Shown: positions 46,618 through 55,952 of the stretch, in pieces | Layout of the letters: every line of letters begins with the position of its first letter | Position numbering within the stretch: position 1 is the first letter of the stretch | NCBI GenBank assembly: GCA_000955795.1 | Contig: JYOB01000008.1 | Span: 268,056 to 332,055 of the forward strand | From: Burkholderiaceae bacterium 26 | GTDB lineage: Bacteria > Pseudomonadota > Gammaproteobacteria > Burkholderiales > Burkholderiaceae | Length of the DNA stretch: 64,000 nucleotides | Reading direction: 5' to 3' | The notes under the pieces: model-generated | The model's database searches: none | Told to the model about the DNA's origin: nothing | Seen by the model: only the letters and a program-made list of their open reading frames with translations | Program-made: the position numbers and the translations under genes

Positions 46618-47292
46618 ATGCAGCGACTGACCAGCTTTGCGCGGGGTGCAGCCGGCGTGGGTGCGGTCGTGGCGTATCAAGTCGGGGCGCATTACGCAGC
46701 GGCCACGCCGGGCGCGCATGGCATGGGCTTGGCGATGGCTCTGGTGCCGCCGTTGGCAGTTGCGCTCGTCGCGGCCACACGCTCCACGCATCGTGCATGG
46801 CTGTTGCCGCTGTGGCTGCTCGTCTGCGGCGTGCTGTGGATGACGCGCGCGCCGCTGGCAGCGCATTTTGACTGGGGCCTGTACCTCGAACATGCAAGCT
46901 TCAACCTGATGATGGCCTACGTGTTCGGCCGCACGCTGGTGGCGGGCCGCGAGCCGCTGTGCACGCGCTTTGCCCACATGGTGCACGGCACGCTCACACC
47001 GCGCATTGCGCGTTATTCGCGGCAGGTCACGCTGGCATGGACGCTGTTTTTCCTGGCAACCGCCATCGTATCCACCCTGCTGTTTGCCACGGCATCGACC
47101 GTAACGTGGTCGACGTTTGCGAACTACCTGTCGCTGCCGCTGGTGGGCGTGATGTTTGTGGCGGAATACCTCTGCCGGCGCGTCGTTCTGCGCGGCGAGC
47201 CACACTCCAGTCTGTTCGATGCGGTACGCGCATATCGACAATCGGAGCAATCGGGGCACGCCACACCCGACGCCACAGAGCACTCCCGCTGA
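46618..47292 (+). CDS. COG4648-type membrane protein of the cluster
   Basis: A 224-aa polytopic protein with about six hydrophobic segments. The signature middle part HFDWGLYLEHASFNLMMAYVFGRTL and REPLCTRFAHMVHGTLTPRIARYSRQVTLAW is typical of the COG4648 proteins found in aryl-polyene clusters. The protein probably sits in the inner membrane with the biosynthetic enzymes; no activity is known. The start at 46618 is the best fit to the family but lacks an obvious ribosome site. The AMP-ligase/dehydratase gene follows after 26 bases. Confidence 0.82.
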   Translation: MQRLTSFARGAAGVGAVVAYQVGAHYAAATPGAHGMGLAMALVPPLAVALVAATRSTHRAWLLPLWLLVCGVLWMTRAPLAAHFDWGLYLEHASFNLMMAYVFGRTLVAGREPLCTRFAHMVHGTLTPRIARYSRQVTLAWTLFFLATAIVSTLLFATASTVTWSTFANYLSLPLVGVMFVAEYLCRRVVLRGEPHSSLFDAVRAYRQSEQSGHATPDATEHSR

Positions 47293-47318
47293 ACCCACAC
47301 GCTCTCAAGATTTGCTTC

Positions 47319-49016
47319 ATGCCGACTTACCCGCTGGTCTCCCATCCGACACTCGACCACACGCTGGCCTGGCGTGACGGCACGCCCGTCTCCGCACGTG
47401 CGTTCGTGGCCGATGTGATGGCGCTGGCCGCGATGCTGCCGCCGGGCGGCCACGTTTTCAACGCCTGCGCAGACCGTTACCGCTTTGCCGTCGGGCTGTG
47501 TGCGACGCTCGTAGCCAACAAAGTCAGCCTGCTGCCGCCCATGCAGACGCCCCAGATGGTGCGTCAGCTTTCGGCCTTTGCGCCTGATGTGTTTTGCCTG
47601 CACGATGCGCCCGCCTGCCCGGTCGACCTGCCGGGCTTCCGTTATCCCGATGCGCTGACGGCCGACAAAACGCTCATCGACGTGCCGCAGATCGACGCGT
47701 CGCAAGTCATGGCGGTGTTGTTCACGTCTGGATCAACCGGCACGCCGGTGCCGCACCGCAAAACGTGGGGCGCACTGGTGCGCTGCATGCGCGCGGCAGT
47801 CGCGCACCTTGGCTTGGACGATGGGCGTGCCTTCACGTTGGTCGGCACCGTGCCGGCGCAGCACATGTATGGCTTTGAGGTGACGGTACTGCTCGCGCTG
47901 CAGGGCGGTCTGGCCTTCAGCAACCGGCAGCCGTTCTATCCGGCGGACATTCGCGAGGCGCTGCAGGCCGTGCCTCAGCCGCGCGTGCTGGTGACCTCGC
48001 CGGTGCATCTGCGGGCGCTGCTGGCATCGGAACCCGCGTTGCCAAGCGCATCGCTCGTGCTGTCGGCGACCGCGCCGCTGTCGGAGGCGCTGGCGCGGGA
48101 GGCCGAGACGCGCCTGTCTGCGCCGCTCCTGGAAATCTACGGCAGCACCGAAACCGGCCAGGTCGCAACGCGCCGTACCGCGCAGGAAACCGCGTGGCAT
48201 CTGTACCCCGGCGTGCGCATGGAATCGCGCTCCGGCACGCCGGAAGACGACGGCCCAACGGTGTGGGTCCATGGCGGACACGTCGAAACCCCGGTGCCGA
48301 TGGGCGATGTGATTGAGCTGATCGACGACACGCACTTTCTGCTGCACGGCCGCAAGACCGATCTGATCAACATTGCCGGCAAACGGTCGTCGCTGGCGTA
48401 TCTGAACCATCAGCTCAACGCGATTGCGGGTGTGGAGGACGGCGTGTTCTACATGCCGGACGATGCGCCCGCCGCTCCGCATACGCACGGCAGCGCCGCA
48501 GTCACGCGCCTGGTGGCACTCGTTGTGGCGCCGAGCCTCAGTGCGGCAGACGTGCTGCGCGCCCTGCACGACCGCATCGATGCAGCATTCCTGCCGCGCC
48601 CGCTGCTGCTGGTGGACGCGCTGCCGCGCAACGAGACCGGCAAGCTGGCGCGCGATGTGCTGGCCGCGCTGGTGGCACAACATTCGCACCGCAACGCACA
48701 CAAGCCCGCCATGCGCTTCACCATTCCCGCTGATCACCCGGCGCTGCCGGGACACTTTCCCGGCCACCCGATCGTGCCGGGTGTGGTGCTGCTCGACCAT
48801 GCGCTTCACACGATTGGTGCGGCGCTGGGCCGCTCGCTTGATGCTTGCAAGATCAGCTCGGCCAAGTTTCTCAGCCCTGCGGCACCCGGGGAGTTGCTCG
48901 ACCTCGCGTTCGAGACGACGGCGAGCAACGCCATCCGCTTCACGATCCGCGCGTGCGAACGCGAAGTGGCCAGCGGCGTGCTGTCCGCATCAGCGCCGGA
49001 GGGCGTTGCTGCATGA
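47319..49016 (+). CDS. AMP-ligase fused to a hotdog 3-hydroxyacyl-ACP dehydratase
   Basis: The 565-aa protein joins two enzymes usually encoded separately. Residues ~1-455 form an ANL ligase (LFTSGSTGTPVPHRK at 134-148, YGSTETGQVATRR, and GRKTDLINIAGKR) that would load an aryl or acyl starter onto the ACP. Residues ~465-565 form a FabZ/ApeI-like hotdog domain with the catalytic HFPGHPIVPGVVLLDHA. Such fusions occur in some aryl-polyene clusters. The stop overlaps the next gene start as ATGA. The starter acid cannot be inferred. Confidence 0.88.
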   Translation: MPTYPLVSHPTLDHTLAWRDGTPVSARAFVADVMALAAMLPPGGHVFNACADRYRFAVGLCATLVANKVSLLPPMQTPQMVRQLSAFAPDVFCLHDAPACPVDLPGFRYPDALTADKTLIDVPQIDASQVMAVLFTSGSTGTPVPHRKTWGALVRCMRAAVAHLGLDDGRAFTLVGTVPAQHMYGFEVTVLLALQGGLAFSNRQPFYPADIREALQAVPQPRVLVTSPVHLRALLASEPALPSASLVLSATAPLSEALAREAETRLSAPLLEIYGSTETGQVATRRTAQETAWHLYPGVRMESRSGTPEDDGPTVWVHGGHVETPVPMGDVIELIDDTHFLLHGRKTDLINIAGKRSSLAYLNHQLNAIAGVEDGVFYMPDDAPAAPHTHGSAAVTRLVALVVAPSLSAADVLRALHDRIDAAFLPRPLLLVDALPRNETGKLARDVLAALVAQHSHRNAHKPAMRFTIPADHPALPGHFPGHPIVPGVVLLDHALHTIGAALGRSLDACKISSAKFLSPAAPGELLDLAFETTASNAIRFTIRACEREVASGVLSASAPEGVAA

Positions 49017-49975
49017 AACGCACCGACTGGGCCGAGCGTCCGGAGCGCAGCAACCTCGCGCTGCTGCGCATCATGACATGGCTCTCGCTGCGGCTTGGGC
49101 GGCCGTTCGGCCGGGTTCTGCTGCGGCTGATTGCGGTGTACTTCGTGGCGGCCTCCCCGGCGGCGCGGCGTGCTTCGCGTGACTACCTGCGCCGCGCGCT
49201 CGGCCGGCCGGCAACGCTGCGCGACGTGTTCCGTCACATGTTCACCTTCGGCACGACCATCCATGACCGCATCTACCTGATCAGCGGGCGCTTCGATCTG
49301 TTCGACGTCGAGTTGCAGGGCCAGCAGCACATACACGACGTGCTGGCGCGGGGGCGCGGTGCATTCCTGCTGGGCGCGCACCTGGGCAGCTTCGAGGTGG
49401 TGCGCGCGCTCGGCCGTACGGTGCCAAACCTGCGCGTGGCCGTCGCCATGTATGAAGAGAATGCACGCAACATCAACGCCGCAGTTGCCGCCATCAACCC
49501 GGCGGCGGCGCCGAAAGTCATTCCGCTGGGGCGTGTAGACGCCATGCTGCAAGTGCGCGAGGCGCTGGACGACAACCGGCTCGTCGGCATGCTGGCCGAT
49601 CGCACACTGTTGCGCGATGCGGGGCCATCAATCCAGCGCAGGGATTTCCTCGGCAGCCCGGCAGCGTTTCCGCTCGGGCCGCTGCACATGGCCGCCATGC
49701 TGAAGCGCCCCGTGCTCTTCATGACGGGGCTGCACCTGGGCGGCAATCGCTACGCGGTGCATTTCGATCCGCTGGCGGACTTCACCGATGTGCGCCGCGA
49801 AGATCGCGCCGCAGCCGTGCAAGCCGCACTGGCCCGCTATGTGGAGCGCGTTGAACATTACTGCCGCGCCGCGCCATACAACTGGTTCAATTACTTCGAC
49901 TTCTGGCAGGATGCCGACGCGGCCACCACGCAGAATCACACCCCGGCCGAGCGCCAGACCACCCAAACGCCATGA
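49013..49975 (+). CDS. LpxL/HtrB-type acyltransferase of the cluster
   Basis: A 320-aa lysophospholipid-type acyltransferase. The catalytic HX4E motif is H123-LGSF-E128 in GAHLGSFEVV, and RVAVAMYEENARNINAA plus DNRLVGMLADRTL are family blocks. A hydrophobic N-terminal helix anchors it to the inner membrane. In aryl-polyene clusters such enzymes transfer the polyene chain to a lipid or sugar core. ATGA overlaps at both ends couple it to the ligase gene before and the LolA-like gene after. Confidence 0.87.
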   Translation: MKRTDWAERPERSNLALLRIMTWLSLRLGRPFGRVLLRLIAVYFVAASPAARRASRDYLRRALGRPATLRDVFRHMFTFGTTIHDRIYLISGRFDLFDVELQGQQHIHDVLARGRGAFLLGAHLGSFEVVRALGRTVPNLRVAVAMYEENARNINAAVAAINPAAAPKVIPLGRVDAMLQVREALDDNRLVGMLADRTLLRDAGPSIQRRDFLGSPAAFPLGPLHMAAMLKRPVLFMTGLHLGGNRYAVHFDPLADFTDVRREDRAAAVQAALARYVERVEHYCRAAPYNWFNYFDFWQDADAATTQNHTPAERQTTQTP

Positions 49976-50568
49976 CTGCAACGCGCCCCTTCCTACGCGC
50001 CCTTCTGGCCTTGCTCGCGGCCAGCATGTTGGCCGCGACCGCCCACGCCGCGGATACCGCCTGGACGCTCGACCGCCTCATGTCCACGCTCGCACGCAAC
50101 AAGTCGGGGCGCGCCACATTCACGGAAACAAAGACGCTGTCGATTGCGGAACAGCCCATTGAATCATCCGGCGAGCTGGTGTTCGTGGCGCCCGATCATC
50201 TGGAAAAACACACGCTGGCTCCCAAGCCAGAACACCTCGTGATTGACGGCGACAAGCTGACCGTGGAGCGCAACCAGCGCAAGTTCACGATGCCGCTGTC
50301 GCAGTACCCGGAGCTGGGCGCCTTCATCGAAAGCATCCGCGCCACGCTGGCCGGTAACCGCTACGCGCTCGAAGCGATCTACAAGGTCGCCATTGCTGGC
50401 CACGGCGATGACTGGACGCTCACCCTTTCGCCCATCGACACGCGCATGCAGCAGGTGGTCCGCACCATCACGCTGGAGGGCACGCGCGATGTGCTGCGCA
50501 GCGTCGCCATCCGCCAGGCCGATGGCGATCATTCGCTGATGCGCCTGCAACGCGTGCCAGGCAACTAA
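49972..50568 (+). CDS. LolA-like periplasmic carrier protein
   Basis: A 198-aa protein with a clear signal peptide (residues ~1-26, LLALLAASMLAATAHA). The LolA-type fold is suggested by TWxxFTETK-like FTETKTLSIAEQPIESSGELVFVAPDHLEKHTLAPKPE and VIDGDKLTVERNQRKFTMPL. LolA relatives in aryl-polyene clusters are thought to carry the hydrophobic product across the periplasm. It starts inside the stop of the acyltransferase gene and is followed after 13 bases by the MMPL exporter gene. Confidence 0.87.
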   Translation: MTATRPFLRALLALLAASMLAATAHAADTAWTLDRLMSTLARNKSGRATFTETKTLSIAEQPIESSGELVFVAPDHLEKHTLAPKPEHLVIDGDKLTVERNQRKFTMPLSQYPELGAFIESIRATLAGNRYALEAIYKVAIAGHGDDWTLTLSPIDTRMQQVVRTITLEGTRDVLRSVAIRQADGDHSLMRLQRVPGN

Positions 50569-50581
50569 GGACGCCGCGCAT

Positions 50582-53002
50582 ATGAAACGCTTGCACGCCC
50601 TGCAGCGGCCCGCCGTGCTGGTCTGGTTGACCGGCCTGCTGCTGTGCGCGGTCGTGATCGGGCGCACAAGCTTTACGGCGGACCTGTCGGCGTTTCTGCC
50701 GCGCTCGCCGAGTGCCGAACAACGCGTGCTGGTCGACCAGTTGCGCGAGGGGCTGGTGTCACGACTCATCCTCGTCGGCATCGAGGGCAGTGACGCGGCC
50801 ACCCGTGCAACGCTGTCGAAGCAGCTCGCCGCCACGCTGCGCGCCGACGCGCAGTTCAGCGCCGTCAACAACGGTGAGCCCGTCAGCGAGGCGCGCGACC
50901 GGCAATTCGTCTTCGACCACCGCTACGTGCTCAGCCCCGCTGTCACGCCGCAACGCTTTTCCGCTGAAGGCCTGCACGCGGCGCTAGGCGAAAGTCTGGA
51001 CCTGCTCAGTTCGTCAGCCGGGCTGTTTGCCAAGAACATGCTGCCGCGCGACCCGACCGGCGAGGTGGCGGCACTCGTCAGCCAGCTCGACAACACCGCG
51101 CTGCCGTCGTTGATGCATGGCGTGTGGGCGTCGCGCGATGGCCAGCGTGCCGTGCTGGTCGTGCAGACAACGGCCGCCGGTTCCGACACCGACGCTCAGG
51201 CGCATGCCATCGATACCGTGCGCCGCGCGTTCGATGCGGTTGCACGCACGGTGCCGAACGCCGCATCGGCGCGCATCCTGCTGACCGGCCCGGGCGTGTT
51301 CTCCGTCGAATCGCGCGACACCATCAAGCACGACGTCGAGCGGCTTTCCACCGTCAGCCTCGTGCTCGTGGTGGCGCTGCTGCTGACGGTATATCGGTCA
51401 CCGCGCACGGTGGTGTTGGGGTTGCTGCCAGTGCTGTCCGGCGTGGCGGCCGGCGTGGCAGCGGTCAGCCTCACGTTTGGCGCGGTGCACGGGCTCACGC
51501 TCGGGTTCGGCACCACGCTCATCGGCGAGGCGGTCGACTATTCGATCTACCTCTTCGTGCAATCTGCCCGCCTGCGTGGCGCCACCCCCAACGACAGCCT
51601 GCGAGCGTGGATCACCACGTACTGGCCGACCATCCGCCTGGGCGTGCTGACCTCGGTATGCGGCTTCGCGTCGATGCTGTTCTCGGGCTTTCCGGGGCTC
51701 GTGCAGTTGGGGCTGTATTCGATTGTCGGGTTGGTGACGGCGGCACTTGTCACGCGCTACGTGCTGCCGCATCTGCGTGGTGCAGACGTGGCGACGCGGG
51801 ATGTATCGCGCGTGGGAGCCTGGCTGGCACGGGCGACGTCTGCCGCGCCCCGCCTGCGCTGGGCGTTGGCGGTGGTGCTCGTGGGCGCATGTGCGGCGCT
51901 GGTGCTGCAACGCGATGGCCTGTGGAGCCGCGAACTCGCTGCGCTGAGCCCCGTACCCGCGAAAAGCCAGGCGCTCGACGCCAGCCTGCGCGCAGACGTC
52001 GGTGCGCCCGACGTGCGCTATCTAGTAGTAATCCCGGCCGCGACCGAACAGGCCGCGCTTGAAGGTGCCGAGAAGGTCGCCGCGCAACTGCAACCGCTGG
52101 TGGACAGCGGCGTGCTGGCCGGCGTCGAGAACCCTGCGCGCTATCTGCCGAGCGATGCGACTCAGCGCGCGCGCGTGGCAAGCCTGCCCGCCGCTGATGC
52201 ACTGGCTGCACGCATGCGCAGTGCCGTTGAAGATCAGCCGATCCGCGTGAAGCCTGATCTCTTCGCCCCGTTCATCGCCGATGTGGATGCGGCACGCGCG
52301 CAGCCCCTATTGCGGCGCGCAGACCTGAAGGGCACATCGATGGCATTGGCGGTGGAGGCACTGCTGACGGAACACGGCGGACAATGGAGCGCCATGCTGC
52401 CATTGCGCGCACCGTCAGGCGCGCCGGCCGCCACGAAGAACGCACCCAACTCATCCAGCCTGGATGCCGCCCCAATTCGCGCCGCCGTGGAGCATGCGGC
52501 CGTGCCGGGCGCGCTCTTCGTCGACATGAAGGCCGAGGCCGATCGGCTGTACGTGAACTACGTGCGGGAAGACCGTCGCCTGTCGCTGGCCGGTTTCGCA
52601 GCGATCGCGTTGCTGCTGCTCGTGGCGCTGCGCTCATCGCAGCGGACCCTCCGCGCGTTGGCGCCCCTGGTGGCGGCGGTGCTGGTGGTGACGGCCGGCT
52701 TTGCGCTGGCACGCGTGCCGCTGACCATCCTGCATCTGGTGGGCATGCTGCTGATCGTGGCGGTGGGATCGAACTACGCGCTGTTCTTCAATCAACGCAC
52801 GCAGGCCATTGCGCCGCAGACGCTGGTGTCCCTGCTGGTGGCGAATTTGGCGACGGTGGCCGGCTTCGGCCTGCTGGCATTTTCCCGCGTGCCGATGTTG
52901 GAAACGTTCGGGTTGACCGTCGGGCCGGGCGCCATGCTTGCGCTGGTGTTTGCCGCCATCCTCGCGCCACGCGCCAATCACAATCAGCACCCTGCCGCAT
53001 GA
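50582..53002 (+). CDS. MMPL/RND-type exporter
   Basis: An 806-aa MMPL-family exporter with a first helix at about residues 12-30. A periplasmic loop of ~210 residues precedes a block of five helices (LVLVVALLLTVYRSPRTVVLGLLPVLSG onward), then a second loop and a second helix block (about 660-800). The first half keeps an acidic proton-relay-like GEAVDYSIYLF, while the equivalent place in the second half is GSNYALFF without Asp. It probably moves the lipid-linked polyene out of the inner membrane, handing it to the LolA-like protein. It overlaps the deacetylase gene by ATGA. Confidence 0.88.
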   Translation: MKRLHALQRPAVLVWLTGLLLCAVVIGRTSFTADLSAFLPRSPSAEQRVLVDQLREGLVSRLILVGIEGSDAATRATLSKQLAATLRADAQFSAVNNGEPVSEARDRQFVFDHRYVLSPAVTPQRFSAEGLHAALGESLDLLSSSAGLFAKNMLPRDPTGEVAALVSQLDNTALPSLMHGVWASRDGQRAVLVVQTTAAGSDTDAQAHAIDTVRRAFDAVARTVPNAASARILLTGPGVFSVESRDTIKHDVERLSTVSLVLVVALLLTVYRSPRTVVLGLLPVLSGVAAGVAAVSLTFGAVHGLTLGFGTTLIGEAVDYSIYLFVQSARLRGATPNDSLRAWITTYWPTIRLGVLTSVCGFASMLFSGFPGLVQLGLYSIVGLVTAALVTRYVLPHLRGADVATRDVSRVGAWLARATSAAPRLRWALAVVLVGACAALVLQRDGLWSRELAALSPVPAKSQALDASLRADVGAPDVRYLVVIPAATEQAALEGAEKVAAQLQPLVDSGVLAGVENPARYLPSDATQRARVASLPAADALAARMRSAVEDQPIRVKPDLFAPFIADVDAARAQPLLRRADLKGTSMALAVEALLTEHGGQWSAMLPLRAPSGAPAATKNAPNSSSLDAAPIRAAVEHAAVPGALFVDMKAEADRLYVNYVREDRRLSLAGFAAIALLLLVALRSSQRTLRALAPLVAAVLVVTAGFALARVPLTILHLVGMLLIVAVGSNYALFFNQRTQAIAPQTLVSLLVANLATVAGFGLLAFSRVPMLETFGLTVGPGAMLALVFAAILAPRANHNQHPAA

Positions 53003-53862
53003 ACCCATCGATCACCACGCCGCTTGGCAGCGCCCGCCGCTGGAAGCCGACACCCCTGATCAGCGGCGCGCTCGTGCTGCACGTCGGTGCGGCGGTTGCC
53101 GTTGCGGCCGCCCCATCGACATGGCCATGGGCGGGCGGCAGCGTCATCGCCTCGCATCTGGTGCTGATGGCCGGTGGTCTGTGGCCGCGCAGCGCATGGC
53201 TCGGCCCGAACTGGACGCATCTGCCCGCCACGGCCGGCCAGCAGATTGCGTTGACCATCGACGACGGCCCTGACCCCGATGTCACACCGCGCGTGCTGGA
53301 CATGCTCGATCAGCACGGTGCCAAGGCCACCTTCTTCTGCATCGGCGAATTGGCGCAGCGGCACCCGCGCTGCGTCGAGGCCATCGTCGCGCGCGGGCAT
53401 GCAGTGGAAAACCACAGTCAGCGCCATCGGCATACGTTCTCGCTGCAGGCGCCGGGCGCGTTGCGGCGCGAGATTGCTGCCGCGCAAGACGCGCTCGCGC
53501 AGATCACCGGCACGCGCCCGCTGTTCTTTCGGGCGCCAGCCGGACTGCGCAATCCGTTTCTCGAACCCGTGCTGTGTCAGCTTGGCCTGCAGCTGGCGAG
53601 CTGGACGCGCCGCGGCTTCGACACCCGCTCGCACAATGCCGACGCCATCGCCCAGCGCCTGCTGCACGGCCTGGCGCCACAAGACATCCTGCTGCTCCAC
53701 GATGGGCATGCGGCGCGCGATGCACACGGCACCCCCGTCATATTGGCCGTGTTGCCGAAGGTGCTCGAAGCCGCCGCTCGCGCTCAATTGCAGTTCACGA
53801 CGTTGCGCGCAGCCCTCGCGCCGGAGCCCGCGCAGGCCGCCCGCTCGCACATAGCCATTTGA
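52999..53862 (+). CDS. NodB-type polysaccharide deacetylase
   Basis: A 287-aa protein with two N-terminal hydrophobic segments (about 20-40 and 47-62) and a NodB homology domain. Motif 1 is TIDDGPDPD (catalytic and metal Asp near 88-89), motif 2 is H139-SQR-H143, motif 3 is R178-APAG. The domain faces the periplasm or cytoplasm from a membrane anchor. NodB enzymes remove acetyl groups from sugars; here it may act on a sugar head group of the polyene lipid. It is coupled to the MMPL gene (ATGA). This enzyme is not part of the best-studied aryl-polyene clusters. Confidence 0.85.
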   Translation: MNPSITTPLGSARRWKPTPLISGALVLHVGAAVAVAAAPSTWPWAGGSVIASHLVLMAGGLWPRSAWLGPNWTHLPATAGQQIALTIDDGPDPDVTPRVLDMLDQHGAKATFFCIGELAQRHPRCVEAIVARGHAVENHSQRHRHTFSLQAPGALRREIAAAQDALAQITGTRPLFFRAPAGLRNPFLEPVLCQLGLQLASWTRRGFDTRSHNADAIAQRLLHGLAPQDILLLHDGHAARDAHGTPVILAVLPKVLEAAARAQLQFTTLRAALAPEPAQAARSHIAI

Positions 53863-53934
53863 TAAAATTTGTCAACGATTGGCGCCCCATTTGCCGAGTC
53901 ATCCCACCCAACAATTGTCGCGACACCATCCCCA

Positions 53935-55152
53935 GTGAAGCCCGTCCTGCTCACGCATTTCACCGCCACAAGCTGCCTCGGACGTGGCCTTGACGCCACG
54001 CTCGACGCGTTGCGCGGGCAACGTGGCGGGCTCACGCCGTGTGACTTCCCACGCGCCGAACTCGACACCTGGATCGGCGAAGTGCCTGGCGCCGATGCCA
54101 CGCCCGTGCGTGCAGACCTGCGCGATTTCGACTGCCGCAACAACCGGCTTGCGCAGATCGGCCTCACACAGGACGGTTTTGTTGAAGCTGTCGAAGCCGC
54201 CAAGGCGCGCCATGGCGCCGGACGCGTCGGCGTGTTCATTGGCACCAGCACGTCGGGCATTCTCGAAACCGAACGCGCCTATCAGCAGCGCGATCCGCAG
54301 ACTGGCGCGCTGCCGGCAAACTTTCACTACGCGCAAACGCACAACATTTATTCGCCCGCCGCGTTTGTGCGGGCGTATTTTGGGTTGAGCGGACCGGCCA
54401 TGGTGATCTCGTCGGCGTGTTCGTCGGGGGCCAAGGTGTTTGCCTCGGCGCGGCGCATGCTGGCCGCGGGCCTGATCGATGCGGCGGTGGTGGGCGGCGT
54501 CGATTCGCTGTGCCTGACTGCGCTGTACGGGTTCAACTCGCTGGAGCTGCTGTCGCGGCAACCGTGCCGGCCGTACGATGCGGCGCGCGATGGCATCTCA
54601 ATCGGCGAGGCCGCGGCCTTTGCGCTGCTGGAGCGCGCCCCTGAAGCGAAGGGCGCGCTGCACGACGATGCGATCCTGCTGCTCGGCATTGGCGAATCGA
54701 GCGACGCGCATCACATGTCCTCGCCGCATCCGGAAGGGCTGGGCGCACGCGCTGCCATGACGCAAGCGCTGGCCACAAGCGGCCTGGCCGCAACAGACAT
54801 CGATTACATCAACCTGCACGGCACCGGCACGCCCAGCAACGACGCAGCGGAGGCGCGCGCCATCCAGGCGATGTTCGACGGCACGGCGTGCAGCTCGACC
54901 AAGGGCGCGACCGGCCACACGCTTGGCGCGGCGGGCGCATTGGAAGCGGTGATCACAGCGCTGGCGCTGCGCCATCAATTGCTGCCTGCCGGCATCAACA
55001 CCACGCAGCCGGACCCGACCTTGGCCGTCAACTACCTGACGTCGAGCCACCACGCCCCTGTTCGCACCGCGCTCAGCAACGCCTTTGGATTTGGCGGCAC
55101 GAATTGCAGCCTGGTCTTCGGCCGCGCAGACCACGTGGGCCTCTCGTCATGA
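53935..55152 (+). CDS. beta-ketoacyl-ACP synthase (aryl-polyene ketosynthase)
   Basis: A 405-aa FabF-type condensing enzyme with the Cys-His-His triad: C162 in SSACSSGAKV, H295 in NLHGTGTPSND and H328 in GATGHTLGAAG, plus K323. It would extend the polyene with malonyl units together with the chain-length-factor-like partner encoded next. I use GTG 53935 (MKPVLLTHFTATSCLGRG), the family-like N-terminus. A TTG at 53869 is possible; neither has a good ribosome site, which is a weak point of the call. The stop overlaps the next gene by ATGA. Confidence 0.9.
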   Translation: MKPVLLTHFTATSCLGRGLDATLDALRGQRGGLTPCDFPRAELDTWIGEVPGADATPVRADLRDFDCRNNRLAQIGLTQDGFVEAVEAAKARHGAGRVGVFIGTSTSGILETERAYQQRDPQTGALPANFHYAQTHNIYSPAAFVRAYFGLSGPAMVISSACSSGAKVFASARRMLAAGLIDAAVVGGVDSLCLTALYGFNSLELLSRQPCRPYDAARDGISIGEAAAFALLERAPEAKGALHDDAILLLGIGESSDAHHMSSPHPEGLGARAAMTQALATSGLAATDIDYINLHGTGTPSNDAAEARAIQAMFDGTACSSTKGATGHTLGAAGALEAVITALALRHQLLPAGINTTQPDPTLAVNYLTSSHHAPVRTALSNAFGFGGTNCSLVFGRADHVGLSS

Positions 55153-55952
55153 CCCAACTGCGCGCCTTCATCGAGAGCATCGGCGTGCTGGGCCCCGGCC
55201 TGCGGGATTGGCCGCACACCGCTGACGTGCTCACCGGTCGCGCGCCCTACGCGCATGCACCGACCGAGTTGCCGCCGCCGGCCGGCCTGCCATCGGTCGA
55301 GCGCCGCCGCACGGGGCCCGTGATCAAGCTCGCGCTGGCAGTCGGTCACGAGGCCGTCGCAGCCAGCGGACGCGATGCCGCCACGCTGGCCACGGTTTTC
55401 AGTTCGTCCGGCGGCGATGGCCAAAACTGCCACGCTATCTGCGAAACCTTGGCGAGCGACGATCGCAAGCTCTCGCCCACGCGCTTCCACAACTCCGTGC
55501 ACAACGCCCCGGCAGGCTACTGGAGCATCGCCACGCACGCGATGGCGCCGTCCAATGTGCTGTGCGCATACGACGGCAGCTTTGCCGCTGGCCTGCTGGA
55601 CAGCCTCTGTCAGGTTGTGATTGACACCACGCCCACCCTGCTGATCGCGTATGACGGCGAGTACCCGGAACCGTTGAACGCGGTGCGGCCCGTGCCCGAT
55701 ACGTTTGCGGTGGCGATGGTCCTTGCGCCCGAAGCCAGCCCGCGCACGCTCGCGCGCATTGACGTCGCGCTGACCGACGCGGCGTCGACTGCATTGGCAC
55801 AACCCGGGCTCGGAGCGCTGTGGCAGGGCAACGCCGCAGCGCGCGCCCTGCCGCTGCTGGAAGCGTTGGCGGCACGGCGCGCAGCCAATGTCGTGCTCGA
55901 CTATCTGCCCGGGACCCGCGTGCAGGTCGACATCACCTTCGGCACGCCATGA
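55149..55952 (+). CDS. ketosynthase-like chain-length factor
   Basis: A 267-aa protein resembling the N-terminal half of ketosynthases (VFSSSGGDGQNCHAICETLA; LSPTRFHNSVHNAPAGYWSIAT) but without the active-site cysteine. It would pair with the ketosynthase to set chain length, as ApeO/ApeC-type heterodimers do in E. coli (family knowledge). Short length and lack of the C-terminal His residues fit the factor role. ATGA overlaps join it to both neighbours. Confidence 0.86.
   Translation: MTQLRAFIESIGVLGPGLRDWPHTADVLTGRAPYAHAPTELPPPAGLPSVERRRTGPVIKLALAVGHEAVAASGRDAATLATVFSSSGGDGQNCHAICETLASDDRKLSPTRFHNSVHNAPAGYWSIATHAMAPSNVLCAYDGSFAAGLLDSLCQVVIDTTPTLLIAYDGEYPEPLNAVRPVPDTFAVAMVLAPEASPRTLARIDVALTDAASTALAQPGLGALWQGNAAARALPLLEALAARRAANVVLDYLPGTRVQVDITFGTP

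Noticed and set aside
46556..46630. 24-codon frame overlapping the start of the COG4648 gene, possible leader peptide
   Set aside because: No ribosome-binding site and no attenuator-like structure or regulatory codon run.
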